A stretch of 9,652 nt of DNA from SYIM01 sp041182885. Its GTDB lineage: Bacteria > Pseudomonadota > Gammaproteobacteria > Burkholderiales > Burkholderiaceae_E. The notes under the pieces are model-generated. The model was not told where the DNA came from and ran no database searches. It saw only the letters and a program-made list of their open reading frames with translations. The stretch is from positions 1 to 9,652 of the forward strand of contig JBMSQB010000119.1 in NCBI GenBank assembly GCA_049423065.1, written 5' to 3'. Position numbers and translations under genes: made by a program. Of the stretch, positions 1 to 6,646 are shown piece after piece (the stretch's first letter is position 1; every line of letters starts with the position of its first letter).

Positions 1-1
1 C

Positions 2-679
2 ATGCCCGACCCCCAGATGAAGCGCCAGACGCTCCTCGCTCGAATCGAACAATTGCGTTGGCAGGCAGAGGCCTCCGCCTTCGATGAACAGACCCGGTCG
101 CGCGTACAGGTTGCGCGCGAGGCGCTCGCAACGGCGCTTGCCGAGCTGGCTGCGGTGGAGGCCGAGCTTCGCGATGCTTCGCCGGTTGCGCCGTTTGCCG
201 GTCGGTTTCGGCTGCTGGACCCCGATCTTCAGCCGGGTCAATGGATCGCGCGGCGCGAGCGGATTGCGCAGCTGGTGCGCGCAGATGCCCAGTGGGCGGT
301 CGAAACCTGGCTGGAAGATTTCGCGATTGGCCGCGTCAGGGTGGGCGACCCGGCGCACTTCGTGATTGACGGCGCCGTTGGCCCGACGCTGCACCTCACC
401 GTCAGGTCGATTGACCGCGATGCGTCACGCGCTCTGCCGCGATCGGAGCTTGCGGTTCCTTCGGGCGGACACGTGATGGTTCGGGAAAAGGGGGGGCAAC
501 TGATTCCCGAGCGCGCGGTGTACCGGGTGACGCTGTCGGTGAATCACCCTGAGCAGCTCGAAACGCTAGCACCGCAGACCTGGCGCGGCCAGGTCAGTGT
601 GCATGTGAATGCTGATGCCCCCGCCTGGCGTTATCTCAAGCAGGCCGCGGCCGTGCTGGTGAGGGAGTTTGACTTCTGA
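2..679 (+). CDS. HlyD-family periplasmic adaptor, C-terminal part (5' end outside window)
   Basis: Visible are 225 residues ending in a TGA stop. Residues about 5-55 are rich in Ala, Glu, Arg and Leu with heptad-like spacing, as in the coiled-coil hairpin of membrane-fusion adaptors. A half-lipoyl motif follows (VAPFAGRF at about 62-69, then a DxxLQPGQW turn and QLV), and then a beta-barrel-like segment. This is the order expected for the second half of an HlyD/EmrA-type adaptor, which sits in the periplasm and links an inner-membrane exporter or protease to the outer membrane. The end (a Tyr-Leu-Lys stretch, then VLVREFDF) resembles the tail of proteins in which an M50 site-2 protease is fused to an HlyD domain, so the full gene may be such a fusion. 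The ATG at position 2 lies at the window edge in the coiled coil, so it is most likely an internal Met. The adaptor call is fairly safe; the M50 fusion is a guess. Confidence 0.72.
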   Translation: MPDPQMKRQTLLARIEQLRWQAEASAFDEQTRSRVQVAREALATALAELAAVEAELRDASPVAPFAGRFRLLDPDLQPGQWIARRERIAQLVRADAQWAVETWLEDFAIGRVRVGDPAHFVIDGAVGPTLHLTVRSIDRDASRALPRSELAVPSGGHVMVREKGGQLIPERAVYRVTLSVNHPEQLETLAPQTWRGQVSVHVNADAPAWRYLKQAAAVLVREFDF

Positions 680-691
680 GGTGCCGGCGCT

Positions 692-1027
692 TCAGCGGTT
701 GGTAGTGTTTACATAGCCGGCGTTGAGCGTGGGCCGGCCAAGCAACAGGTCATAGCCCACCATGGCGCCAAACCGTGAGCCCTGGTAGCCCGCCCCCACG
801 TCGATGCCGATGCGTGTGGGACCCGATCCAAAGGGGTAGACGTTGATGCCGCCGCCCAGGACGGCGCGGTCTTCGCGGTTGCTGGAAACCACCTTGGCCG
901 TGACGCCGATGTCACGGGCGCTGATGGTGCCGCCGAGCTGCATGGAAAGACCCAGAAAGACACCGCCTTCAGCCTGGGCCAGGGAGCAGAGCGAAACGAG
1001 ACCCATTGCGACCAGCCACTTTTTCAT
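692..1027 (-). CDS. Small exported glycine-rich protein, possibly a beta-barrel outer-membrane protein
   Basis: The protein has 111 residues and I recognise no family. It starts with a clear signal peptide: Met-Lys-Lys, a hydrophobic core (WLVAMGLVSLCSL), then Ala-Gln-Ala as the likely signal peptidase I site at about residue 19. The mature part alternates Gly and hydrophobic residues (GGVFLGLSMQLGG, LGGGINVYPFG, IGIDVGAGYQGS, GAMVGYDLLLG), a pattern typical of short amphipathic beta strands in outer-membrane proteins. The frame stays open upstream to an ATG at 1132. I chose the ATG at 1027 because it puts the signal peptide at the N terminus and has a G-rich AGGGGGG-like stretch before it, whereas the extra 35 residues are charged and would block export. 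The gene converges on the HlyD-like gene with only 12 bases between the stops. Confidence 0.68.
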   Translation of the reverse strand: MKKWLVAMGLVSLCSLAQAEGGVFLGLSMQLGGTISARDIGVTAKVVSSNREDRAVLGGGINVYPFGSGPTRIGIDVGAGYQGSRFGAMVGYDLLLGRPTLNAGYVNTTNR

Positions 1028-1084
1028 CGGAAAGCCCCCCTGGATGCCCGGTTTGCGACGCACAGCCTCCGTATTTTCTCTCAG

Positions 1085-1100
1085 GTTGGCCTTCGCCAAC
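1085..1100. repeat. Perfect inverted repeat, 6-bp stem with 4-base loop
   Basis: GTTGGC, CTTC, GCCAAC forms a perfect short hairpin. It lies between the stop of the Bug gene (1154) and the start of the small exported protein (1027), inside the probable leader of the latter. No T-run follows it on either strand, so I do not call it a terminator. It may be a leader hairpin or chance. Confidence 0.3.
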
Positions 1101-1117
1101 AAGTCCCTCGCGCACCA

Positions 1118-1148
1118 ATTATTACGATTCACGACAGATTCCGGACAA
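1118..1148 (-). promoter_or_regulatory. Candidate sigma70-type promoter for the small exported protein
   Basis: On the minus strand, TTGTCC (1143-1148) and AATAAT (1118-1123) are spaced by 19 bases. The AT-rich run stands out in this GC-rich gap. The -10 matches five of six consensus bases, but the -35 is only fair and the spacing is long. A start near 1111 would give a leader of about 85 bases. Without this promoter the gene would be read through from the Bug gene upstream. This is a weak prediction. Confidence 0.25.
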
Positions 1149-1153
1149 ATGGC

Positions 1154-2173
1154 TCAGTCAATCTGGATTTTCAACCCTGGAAGCGCGCGACGCCAGCTGT
1201 CCGCCTCTCGCGCCAGTTGGGCACGCATCTGGGCGGGGGCGTTGCAAACCGGCATCACCCCGAGCTGGGCGAGGGCCTGCTCATTGCCGGGCTCGGCAAG
1301 CACCTTGCAAAACACGCGCTGAAGCCGGTCGACAAGCGCTGCCGGCGTGCCTGCCGGCGCGGCGAGCCCCCACCAGTTGCTCGCGTCCACGCCGGTGATC
1401 CCCGCTTTCTCGAAACTGGGAACATCCGGCAGGACCGGCAGCGGCACGCGCGAGGCGACTGCCAGTGCGCGGAGCTTGCCGCTTCGGACATGCGGCAGCC
1501 CCACCCCTGCGCCCACCAGATAGAACTGCACCTCGCCAGCCATCAGAGCGGTCACCGCCTGCGAGGCGCCCTTGTAGGGCACGTGGGCCATGCCGAGCGA
1601 AAACGCCTGGTTGATCGCTTCGGCCGAGAGGTGGGGGGTGGTGCCGCTGCCGGGCGATCCATAGTTGACCTTGCCGGGGTTGGCGCGCGCCCAAGTGACG
1701 AAATCGGTGAACGCGGTGACCGGCAACGCGGCCGGAACGAAGATCACCGACGGCACATCCACCAGCACCGTGACCGGCTCCAGGCGCTGCAGCGGATCAA
1801 ATCCGAGGTCCTTGTACAGGAACTGGTTGATGGTGAAGTTGTTGGTCGCGGCGACCAGCAGGGTGTAGCCATCGGGGCTCGCCTGCTCGACCGCCCGCGT
1901 ACCGATATTGCCGCCTGCGCCTGGTCGGTTTTCCACCAGCACCGGCTGGCCGAGTTCCTGTCGCAGACCTTCGGTGAGTCGCCGGGCGATCATGTCGCCC
2001 ATTGCACCCGCCACATAGGGGACCACGATCCGAACCGGGCGGCTGGGCCAGGGGTCGGCCGCTTGCGCGGGCGCCGCAGCAGAGGTGGCCGCTGCGGCGA
2101 CAGCGAGCAGGATGCGGGTCAGCCTGGACCCGATTCCGTGACGGGTTGACCGTTGGGTGTTTGCCGATGACAT
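1154..2173 (-). CDS. Bug-family tripartite tricarboxylate transporter substrate-binding protein (TctC-like)
   Basis: The protein has 339 residues, close to the usual 320-330 plus a long N-terminal lead. A signal peptide is visible: an Arg-containing n-region, the core ILLAVAAAAT, then PAQA with probable cleavage after about residue 38. The family signatures follow: VRIVVPY at 47-53, the ligand-loop motif ENRPGAGGNIGT at 81-92, PDGYTLL, ANPGKVNYGS and HVPYKG. These proteins bind small carboxylates in the periplasm; the ligand cannot be read from sequence. The first ligand-loop is VPYVAGAMGD rather than the common PFxPGGxxD, so substrate choice may differ from the other Bug protein in this window. 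Two Cys near the C terminus (VFCKV and PVCNA) could form a disulfide. The ATG at 2173 is preceded by AGGAGA at good spacing. The gene follows the MBL-fold hydrolase by 55 bases and was probably transcribed with it. No TctA or TctB gene is nearby. Confidence 0.9.
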   Translation of the reverse strand: MSSANTQRSTRHGIGSRLTRILLAVAAAATSAAAPAQAADPWPSRPVRIVVPYVAGAMGDMIARRLTEGLRQELGQPVLVENRPGAGGNIGTRAVEQASPDGYTLLVAATNNFTINQFLYKDLGFDPLQRLEPVTVLVDVPSVIFVPAALPVTAFTDFVTWARANPGKVNYGSPGSGTTPHLSAEAINQAFSLGMAHVPYKGASQAVTALMAGEVQFYLVGAGVGLPHVRSGKLRALAVASRVPLPVLPDVPSFEKAGITGVDASNWWGLAAPAGTPAALVDRLQRVFCKVLAEPGNEQALAQLGVMPVCNAPAQMRAQLAREADSWRRALPGLKIQID

Positions 2174-2228
2174 GGTGATCTCTCCTCGCGGCTGCCGGTG
2201 CGGTGCCGCGCTGGGTGGGGCGGGCGGT

Positions 2229-3122
2229 TCAGACGTCGATTCGCAGCAGGTCGGTGGCGATCTGCATCGGTCCCTGGTAGTGGCGGCGGATATCGCGAAC
2301 CACTTCGTCCATGAGGTGCGGTCCCATCTGCTCCACCGGGAAATGATGCGTGGCGACCTTGCGGATCAGCGCATGGGTGGACTCGAAATGACCGAAATGC
2401 GTAGGCACCAGGCGCTTCACCCCTGCCCGGGCGGCGATCTGCCCCAGTTCGTTCGGGCTGGTGTGCGCGAAGGTTCCCACGCCGGTTTTCCGGCGATGCT
2501 CGATGAACGACTCAGGAAAGGTGCACTCGTGAATGAGCAGATCGGCGTCCTTGGCCAGCTTCACCATGGATTCACAGGCCGCGGTGTCGCCCGAGAAGGC
2601 GACAGCCTTGCCCTCCGCCTCCAGCCGTACCCCGAAGCACTCGCTGATATCGCGCGGAATGTGCTCCACCCAGTCGCAAATGATTCGAACATGCTCGTCT
2701 TCGTAAGCCACCCCGGGGCTTGCCTCGATCACCTTGGGCCTGACCGCCTCCAGATTTTTCTGCCGCCGGGGATAACTGCTTCGCGCTTCGAAATCGGACT
2801 TGAAGGCGCCACCTTCAAACAGATGGCTCACGAAATGCTGGGTACCGCGCGGACCGATCACCACCGGTGCATCGGGTCGATCCCACATCCAGCCGGTGAT
2901 CACGAACAGCGGAAAATCGCAGATGTGATCGTGATGCATATGGGTGAGGAATACCGCAGTGACATCGGCTGGGCTCACGTTGGCGCGCACCATGTTGCGG
3001 GTGATGCCCGCCCCGCAGTCGAACAGGTAGTGCCGGCCGTTGTCGAGCGTGACCAGGATGCCCGATTGCGCACGGTCCGGGTCGACGAATGCTGCGCCGG
3101 TGCCAAGCATGGTGATTCTCAA
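2229..3122 (-). CDS. RNase Z-like MBL-fold metallo-hydrolase
   Basis: The protein has 297 residues and belongs to the metallo-beta-lactamase fold. The di-metal motif HxHxDH is complete (H61, H63, D65, H66 in THMHHDHICD). Further ligands fit RNase Z/arylsulfatase-like members: H153 in WVEHIP, D179 in FSGDT, H220 in AHTSP, and an ECTF block between the last two. H242 in THFGHFE is also conserved in such proteins. It is a cytoplasmic hydrolase; a tRNA 3'-processing role is possible, but the context beside a Bug receptor suggests a small ester or lactone substrate (inference). The frame is open to an ATG at 3179, but I prefer the TTG at 3122. AAGGGAGA stands 7 bases before it, and the protein then begins MRITMLGTGAAF, as relatives do. 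The upstream ATG has no ribosome site. The gene is first in a minus-strand unit with the Bug gene. Confidence 0.85.
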   Translation of the reverse strand: MRITMLGTGAAFVDPDRAQSGILVTLDNGRHYLFDCGAGITRNMVRANVSPADVTAVFLTHMHHDHICDFPLFVITGWMWDRPDAPVVIGPRGTQHFVSHLFEGGAFKSDFEARSSYPRRQKNLEAVRPKVIEASPGVAYEDEHVRIICDWVEHIPRDISECFGVRLEAEGKAVAFSGDTAACESMVKLAKDADLLIHECTFPESFIEHRRKTGVGTFAHTSPNELGQIAARAGVKRLVPTHFGHFESTHALIRKVATHHFPVEQMGPHLMDEVVRDIRRHYQGPMQIATDLLRIDV

Positions 3123-3147
3123 GACCGTGTCTCCCTTGAAAAGTTCG

Positions 3148-3153
3148 ATGATA
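3148..3153 (-). promoter_or_regulatory. Candidate -10 box for the MBL hydrolase
   Basis: On the minus strand TATCAT matches five of six -10 consensus bases. It would start transcription near 3141, about 20 bases before the TTG start at 3122. If real, it excludes the alternative ATG at 3179, which would lie upstream of the transcript. No convincing -35 box is seen 17-18 bases upstream. Confidence 0.28.
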
Positions 3154-3238
3154 AGCGGGAGCGCCGGGCGCAGCCACATGGCCGGCGCGAATCCGGGCCG
3201 CCGTCATCAGAGCGCCGATTCAGCCCTGGTGAGGGTGT

Positions 3239-3254
3239 GCGCATCACCATGCGC
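3239..3254. repeat. Perfect inverted repeat in the divergent gap, 6-bp stem with 4-base loop
   Basis: GCGCAT, CACC, ATGCGC lies in the 206-base gap between the divergent MBL-hydrolase (-) and DedA (+) genes. It could be an operator or chance in GC-rich sequence. I see no clear promoter for the DedA gene in the rest of this gap. Confidence 0.25.
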
Positions 3255-3328
3255 GCCGGGTTCGGGCCGCTACCCTTGCGCACCCGGCATTCAGCGCGCC
3301 GTCGACTTCCCCACGGAGAACCTCGCCC

Positions 3329-3949
3329 ATGTCGCCAGACGGATTTTTCGAACAACTGTTCGCACCCATACTTGATCTCGTGCGCGCGCATCGCGAGTGG
3401 GCTGCGCCACTCGTGTTCGGGTTGTGTCTGATCGAGTCGCTCGCGCTCATCAGCGCTCTGGTGCCTGCCACGCTGCTGCTGCTTGCGATCGGGTCGCTCG
3501 CGGCTGCCGGGCTGGTCAGTCTCGTTGAACTTTCGCTCTGGGGGATGGCGGGTGCAGGGTTGGGTTACTGGGTGAGCTTCGAGGTCGGCAGACGCTACGG
3601 CGACAGGATCGAGTCGCTGGGATTCTTCGCGCGTCGCCCGGACTGGATCGAGCGTGGTCATCGATTTTTCAAGCGCTGGGGTTCCGTTGCGGTGATCGTG
3701 AGCCGGTTCATTCCGCTCGGACGCGCGATCATTCCGCTGATGGCGGGTGCGATGGGTGGGCGGCGCGTGTCGTTTCAGATCGCCAACTGGTTGTCGGCGG
3801 TAGTGTGGGTGCCCATGATGCTGGCACCGGCCTCGATCGGCGTGGCCCTTGCCGATCAGCTTCAGGGCGCATCCCCGCAAATGCGTGCGGTCGTGATGAT
3901 CGCGGTGGTGGTGGCGTTGGTGCTTGTGGTGCGCTCATTCAGGCGCTGA
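3329..3949 (+). CDS. DedA-family inner-membrane protein
   Basis: The protein has 206 residues and several hydrophobic segments: about 26-65, 68-88, 118-140, 152-176 and 187-203. The DedA hallmark is present at 112-143: FFKRWG, then SRFIPLGRAIIPLMAG, with R126 and R132 at the two conserved Arg positions. E36 matches the conserved membrane-embedded acid (Glu39 in E. coli YqjA). DedA proteins act in undecaprenyl-phosphate or phospholipid recycling and membrane homeostasis; which applies here cannot be told. The usual PGE/PGD after the first segment reads VPATLL, so the second conserved acid is missing. GGAGAA lies 8 bases before the ATG, which fixes the start. The gene is 31 bases upstream of the amidohydrolase gene on the same strand and probably cotranscribed. 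Confidence 0.88.
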   Translation: MSPDGFFEQLFAPILDLVRAHREWAAPLVFGLCLIESLALISALVPATLLLLAIGSLAAAGLVSLVELSLWGMAGAGLGYWVSFEVGRRYGDRIESLGFFARRPDWIERGHRFFKRWGSVAVIVSRFIPLGRAIIPLMAGAMGGRRVSFQIANWLSAVVWVPMMLAPASIGVALADQLQGASPQMRAVVMIAVVVALVLVVRSFRR

Positions 3950-3980
3950 CAGTCCGCTTACAGACAGGGAATCGTTTCCA

Positions 3981-4850
3981 ATGAATCGTTCGTTCAAGGT
4001 CATCGACTGCGTGGTCAACCCGATCACGCCCGACGTCATGAAGCTGCGCCCCGCCTGGTCCAAAACGTTCTGGACCGGCAAGATCGGGCGTGAGTCGTCG
4101 GTTGCAGACGGACTCACCCATGAGCAGATGCTCGAACTGATGGACCGCAACGGCATCGAGCGATCGCTGCTGATTGCCACCAAGACCGGGCAGATGGGCA
4201 TTCCCGGCAGCTGGCATCTTCCCTACGAAATGGTGGCCGACGCGGTTCAGCGCTGGCCCGACCGGTTCAGCGGTCTGGCGGGACTTGATCCAACCGAGGG
4301 CATGGCGGGCGTTCGTGCGTTCGAGCGTTCGGTGCGGGAATATGGTTTCGTGGGTGGGCACTTCTATCCCCACTGGTTCGAGCTCGCGCCCGACCATGCA
4401 CGGTGGTATCCGTTCTATGCGAAGTGTGTGGAGCTCGATGTACCGGTGCAGCTCCAGGTGGGACAGTCACTGGTCTATGACCCCGCGCGGCCGCTGAAGA
4501 GCGTTGGGCGGCCGATCACCCTTGATGCGGTGGCCTGTGATTTTCCCGAGCTGAAACTGGTGGGCATTCACGTGGGCATTCCCTGGACCGAGGAGATGAT
4601 CGCCATGGCCTGGAAGCATCCCAACATCCATATCGGCTGCGATGCCCACAGCCCGCGCTACTGGCCGCAGTCGTTCGTGCACTTCATCAACACCTTTGGG
4701 CAGGACAAGGTGATCTTTGGCACCGACTACCCGGTACTTGATTTTGAACGCACATTACGCGAGATCGATGCGCTCAACCTCCGGCCGGTGGCGCTGGAGA
4801 AGCTGCTCCGCGGCAATGCGATGCGGTTGTATCGGCTGGGTCAGGACTGA
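3981..4850 (+). CDS. Amidohydrolase-2 family protein with altered metal site
   Basis: The protein has 289 residues and a TIM-barrel layout like the ACMSD/decarboxylase branch of amidohydrolases. It has an N-terminal IDxxxNP strand, GLAGLDP near 99-103, GGHFYPHW near 125-132, LVGIHVGIPW near 193-202, and the C-terminal FGTDYPVLDF near 246-255. The conserved late His (H197) and Asp (D249) are kept. The N-terminal DxHxH that normally supplies two zinc ligands reads DCVVN (residues 9-13). The His expected on the middle strand appears to be Gln (VQLQVG, 156-161). The protein may therefore work without a metal, bind it differently, or have lost activity. Relatives decarboxylate or hydrolyse aromatic and keto acids; the substrate here is unknown. 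The frame is open to an ATG at 3924 inside the DedA gene. I chose 3981, which has AGGGA upstream and gives the expected N terminus. Its last 10 bases overlap the convergent nucleotidyltransferase gene. Confidence 0.83.
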   Translation: MNRSFKVIDCVVNPITPDVMKLRPAWSKTFWTGKIGRESSVADGLTHEQMLELMDRNGIERSLLIATKTGQMGIPGSWHLPYEMVADAVQRWPDRFSGLAGLDPTEGMAGVRAFERSVREYGFVGGHFYPHWFELAPDHARWYPFYAKCVELDVPVQLQVGQSLVYDPARPLKSVGRPITLDAVACDFPELKLVGIHVGIPWTEEMIAMAWKHPNIHIGCDAHSPRYWPQSFVHFINTFGQDKVIFGTDYPVLDFERTLREIDALNLRPVALEKLLRGNAMRLYRLGQD

Positions 4851-5662
4851 TCGGTGGCGTTGCCCCGCTGTCGGGATTCGATTCTTAACCAGTCGCCAAC
4901 TTTCAGCGCAGTCTCAATCCGCAACGGGTCCGGGCGGGGGTTGATGGCAAGCGTCAACACCTCCCGCATCGGCTCGGCCATCTCCGGATAGTGACGGGCA
5001 AAGCCGGTCCAGCACGGGTACAGGTCGCGCGTATAGGCGCGCTCGCGTTCGGCGACCAACTCAAAGCCTGCGCGGACAATCTTCTTGGCAATCCATCGAC
5101 AGAGTTGTTCGCGCTCGTCTGCTCCAATGCCTGGCTGGCGGGTGAGCGACGCACGCGTTCCGGCAAGCGACGTCGTCAGCCCCTGGAGTGTGATCCGGGC
5201 CTGCTGGAGCCCGAATGACGGCCAGTTTTCAGTGATGTCTTCACCCGCGATGCAGAGGCTTTGCGTCTTGAGTAAAAACTGAAGCGCGGCTGACCGGCCA
5301 GGGGTGAGCAGCCTGTCATGCGTGATGATGCGCAGATCCACGCCGGTACAAAACGGATGCGCCTCGCGCACTCTTGCCTGAATGGCTGCAGGCAATGACG
5401 GCGGAAGCGGCGGCAGGGATCGGGTGACACATACCGCATCGAGATCGGAGTGGTATTCGACGGCGGTTCCGCGCGCGACCGAGCCACGCAGATAGAGACT
5501 TTGGAGCGAGGCCCCCAGCGAGGTCTGGCACAACGTGCTCAGCAGGTTGACCGCATCCCGCCAGGGCGAAAGCACCCGCTCACTGCGGCAGGGGTTGACG
5601 ATAAAGCCAAGCTCGCACACCGGGACTGCGTGGCCGATCGGCAGGATCGGAAGGTCACGCAT
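4841..5662 (-). CDS. Pol-beta-type nucleotidyltransferase domain protein
   Basis: The protein has 273 residues. The nucleotidyltransferase signature is complete: LRGSVARGT at 58-66 and SDLDAV at 72-77 give the Gly-Ser motif and the two Asp (D73, D75), and VDLRII at 108-113 supplies the likely third carboxylate (D109). A helical C-terminal part follows, including KKIVRAGFEL and YTRDLYPCW at about 193-218. Such enzymes move a nucleoside monophosphate to a small molecule, protein or RNA. The target here is not identifiable; antibiotic adenylylation and MNT-type antitoxin roles are both possible but unsupported. About 35 residues precede the domain and match nothing I know. The gene is last in the minus-strand unit, starting 9 bases after the oxygenase stop, with only a weak GAGTCG-like ribosome site. 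Confidence 0.78.
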   Translation of the reverse strand: MRDLPILPIGHAVPVCELGFIVNPCRSERVLSPWRDAVNLLSTLCQTSLGASLQSLYLRGSVARGTAVEYHSDLDAVCVTRSLPPLPPSLPAAIQARVREAHPFCTGVDLRIITHDRLLTPGRSAALQFLLKTQSLCIAGEDITENWPSFGLQQARITLQGLTTSLAGTRASLTRQPGIGADEREQLCRWIAKKIVRAGFELVAERERAYTRDLYPCWTGFARHYPEMAEPMREVLTLAINPRPDPLRIETALKVGDWLRIESRQRGNATDQS

Positions 5663-5671
5663 CGCAGCGAC

Positions 5672-6646
5672 TCATTTGTCCGGCGGATGTCGTTCGGAGC
5701 GCTGCTGCATCGGGTCAAGCGCATAGCGGCCCCGCGGCTGGCGGTTGGCCTCGATCTCGGAAAACAGGGATGAGAGTTCAGCGGGGTTGCGAGCGATTTC
5801 CGAGAAGCCCTCGGCGAGCCGCGCAGCATGGCGCGCCAGCGCGTCGATACCCTCATGCAGGTCGTAGCTGGGGCGGGTCAGGTCGTCGCGGATGGCAAGT
5901 CTTTTCATCATCAGGCTCGCCAGGTCGATGGGCGTGACCTGCTTGATCGCGAGCGTGAGGTGCATGGCGTGATCGGTCTCGGCAAACGCTTCGTGGATGA
6001 CCCCGGCTGGCAGATAAAGAAAATCGCCCGGGCCGAGCGTGACCTGCTGCGCAACCTGACCGGCTGCGATTCTCAACTCCCGCTCAGGGGCGGGCTTGAC
6101 TGCGGGATGCGCCCGGTTCGCATGCAGGCGCCATTGCTTGCGTCCGGCAATCTGTAGCGCGAGGACATCATGAATGTCGTAGTGAAGCGGGAGCCCGCGG
6201 TGGCTGCGTTGGGAAAGATACAGATTGCTCTGAACACGAACCGCGAGTTGCGCCTCCAGTGCCTGCGCAATGGCACTGATGGCAGGCGACAGCCCGTCAA
6301 GGCCGTTCAGCACCAACGCCGCGCCGTGCCCGATGGCCTGCATCACACGCTCGGGCTGCGGGCGCCAGGCTCGTGGCTCGCCATCGGCGCCGGACCGCGC
6401 AAAGCAGTACCGTTCGGGCGCAACCCGCCGTCCATCGACCATCAGGCGCAGGCGCGACTCATCCCAGTAGCCCGTGATGTTCAGTAGCCGTTCGAGCTCA
6501 CCCCAGCTCATCAGCGAATCGAAGCGGTCTGCGTCACCCGCCTGGACATGGAGAGGGCGCTGGCCGTAGATCTCGCGAAGAAAGCGGTCGGTGCCGAAGT
6601 CGCCGAGGAGGCTTGCGAGTGTGAAGTGCAGGGGGCGCTGGATCAC
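5672..6646 (-). CDS. JmjC/cupin-4 Fe(II)/2-oxoglutarate oxygenase (YcfD/RoxA-like)
   Basis: The protein has 324 residues. The iron triad is intact: H155 and D157 in PLHYDIHD, and H218 in LPAGVIHEAFA. The surrounding DVLALQIAGRKQWRL and GPGDFLYLPAG blocks match the cupin-4 (PF08007) group, whose known members hydroxylate Arg or His in ribosomal proteins. The N-terminal FLREIYGQRPLHV also fits. About 85 residues follow the core domain and may form the dimer/winged-helix region. The frame is open far upstream to 7084, but that extension overlaps the lyase gene and has no protein-like character. The GTG at 6646 shares GTGA with the lyase stop, the classic translational-coupling overlap, and gives a start MIQRPLHFTL. 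A small-molecule substrate linked to the operon is possible instead of a ribosomal one. Confidence 0.85.
   Translation of the reverse strand: MIQRPLHFTLASLLGDFGTDRFLREIYGQRPLHVQAGDADRFDSLMSWGELERLLNITGYWDESRLRLMVDGRRVAPERYCFARSGADGEPRAWRPQPERVMQAIGHGAALVLNGLDGLSPAISAIAQALEAQLAVRVQSNLYLSQRSHRGLPLHYDIHDVLALQIAGRKQWRLHANRAHPAVKPAPERELRIAAGQVAQQVTLGPGDFLYLPAGVIHEAFAETDHAMHLTLAIKQVTPIDLASLMMKRLAIRDDLTRPSYDLHEGIDALARHAARLAEGFSEIARNPAELSSLFSEIEANRQPRGRYALDPMQQRSERHPPDK

Noticed and set aside
683..722. Short direct repeat GCCGGCG at 683-689 and 716-722 at the convergent gene ends
   Set aside because: Seven bases in GC-rich DNA is expected by chance, and no other copy or structure supports it.
1217..2149. 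310-codon plus-strand frame opposite the first Bug gene
   Set aside because: It is a shadow frame: His/Arg/Gly-rich, no start signal, and the opposite strand encodes a canonical Bug protein.
2157..3431. 424-codon open frame on the plus strand opposite the MBL hydrolase
   Set aside because: It is a shadow of a high-GC gene: Arg/His/Gly-rich, with no domain or ribosome site, while the minus-strand frame has a complete metal motif.
3119..3880. 253-codon minus-strand frame opposite the DedA gene
   Set aside because: It has a composition full of Arg, His and Pro with no motif, and it lies wholly across the well-supported DedA gene and its promoter gap.
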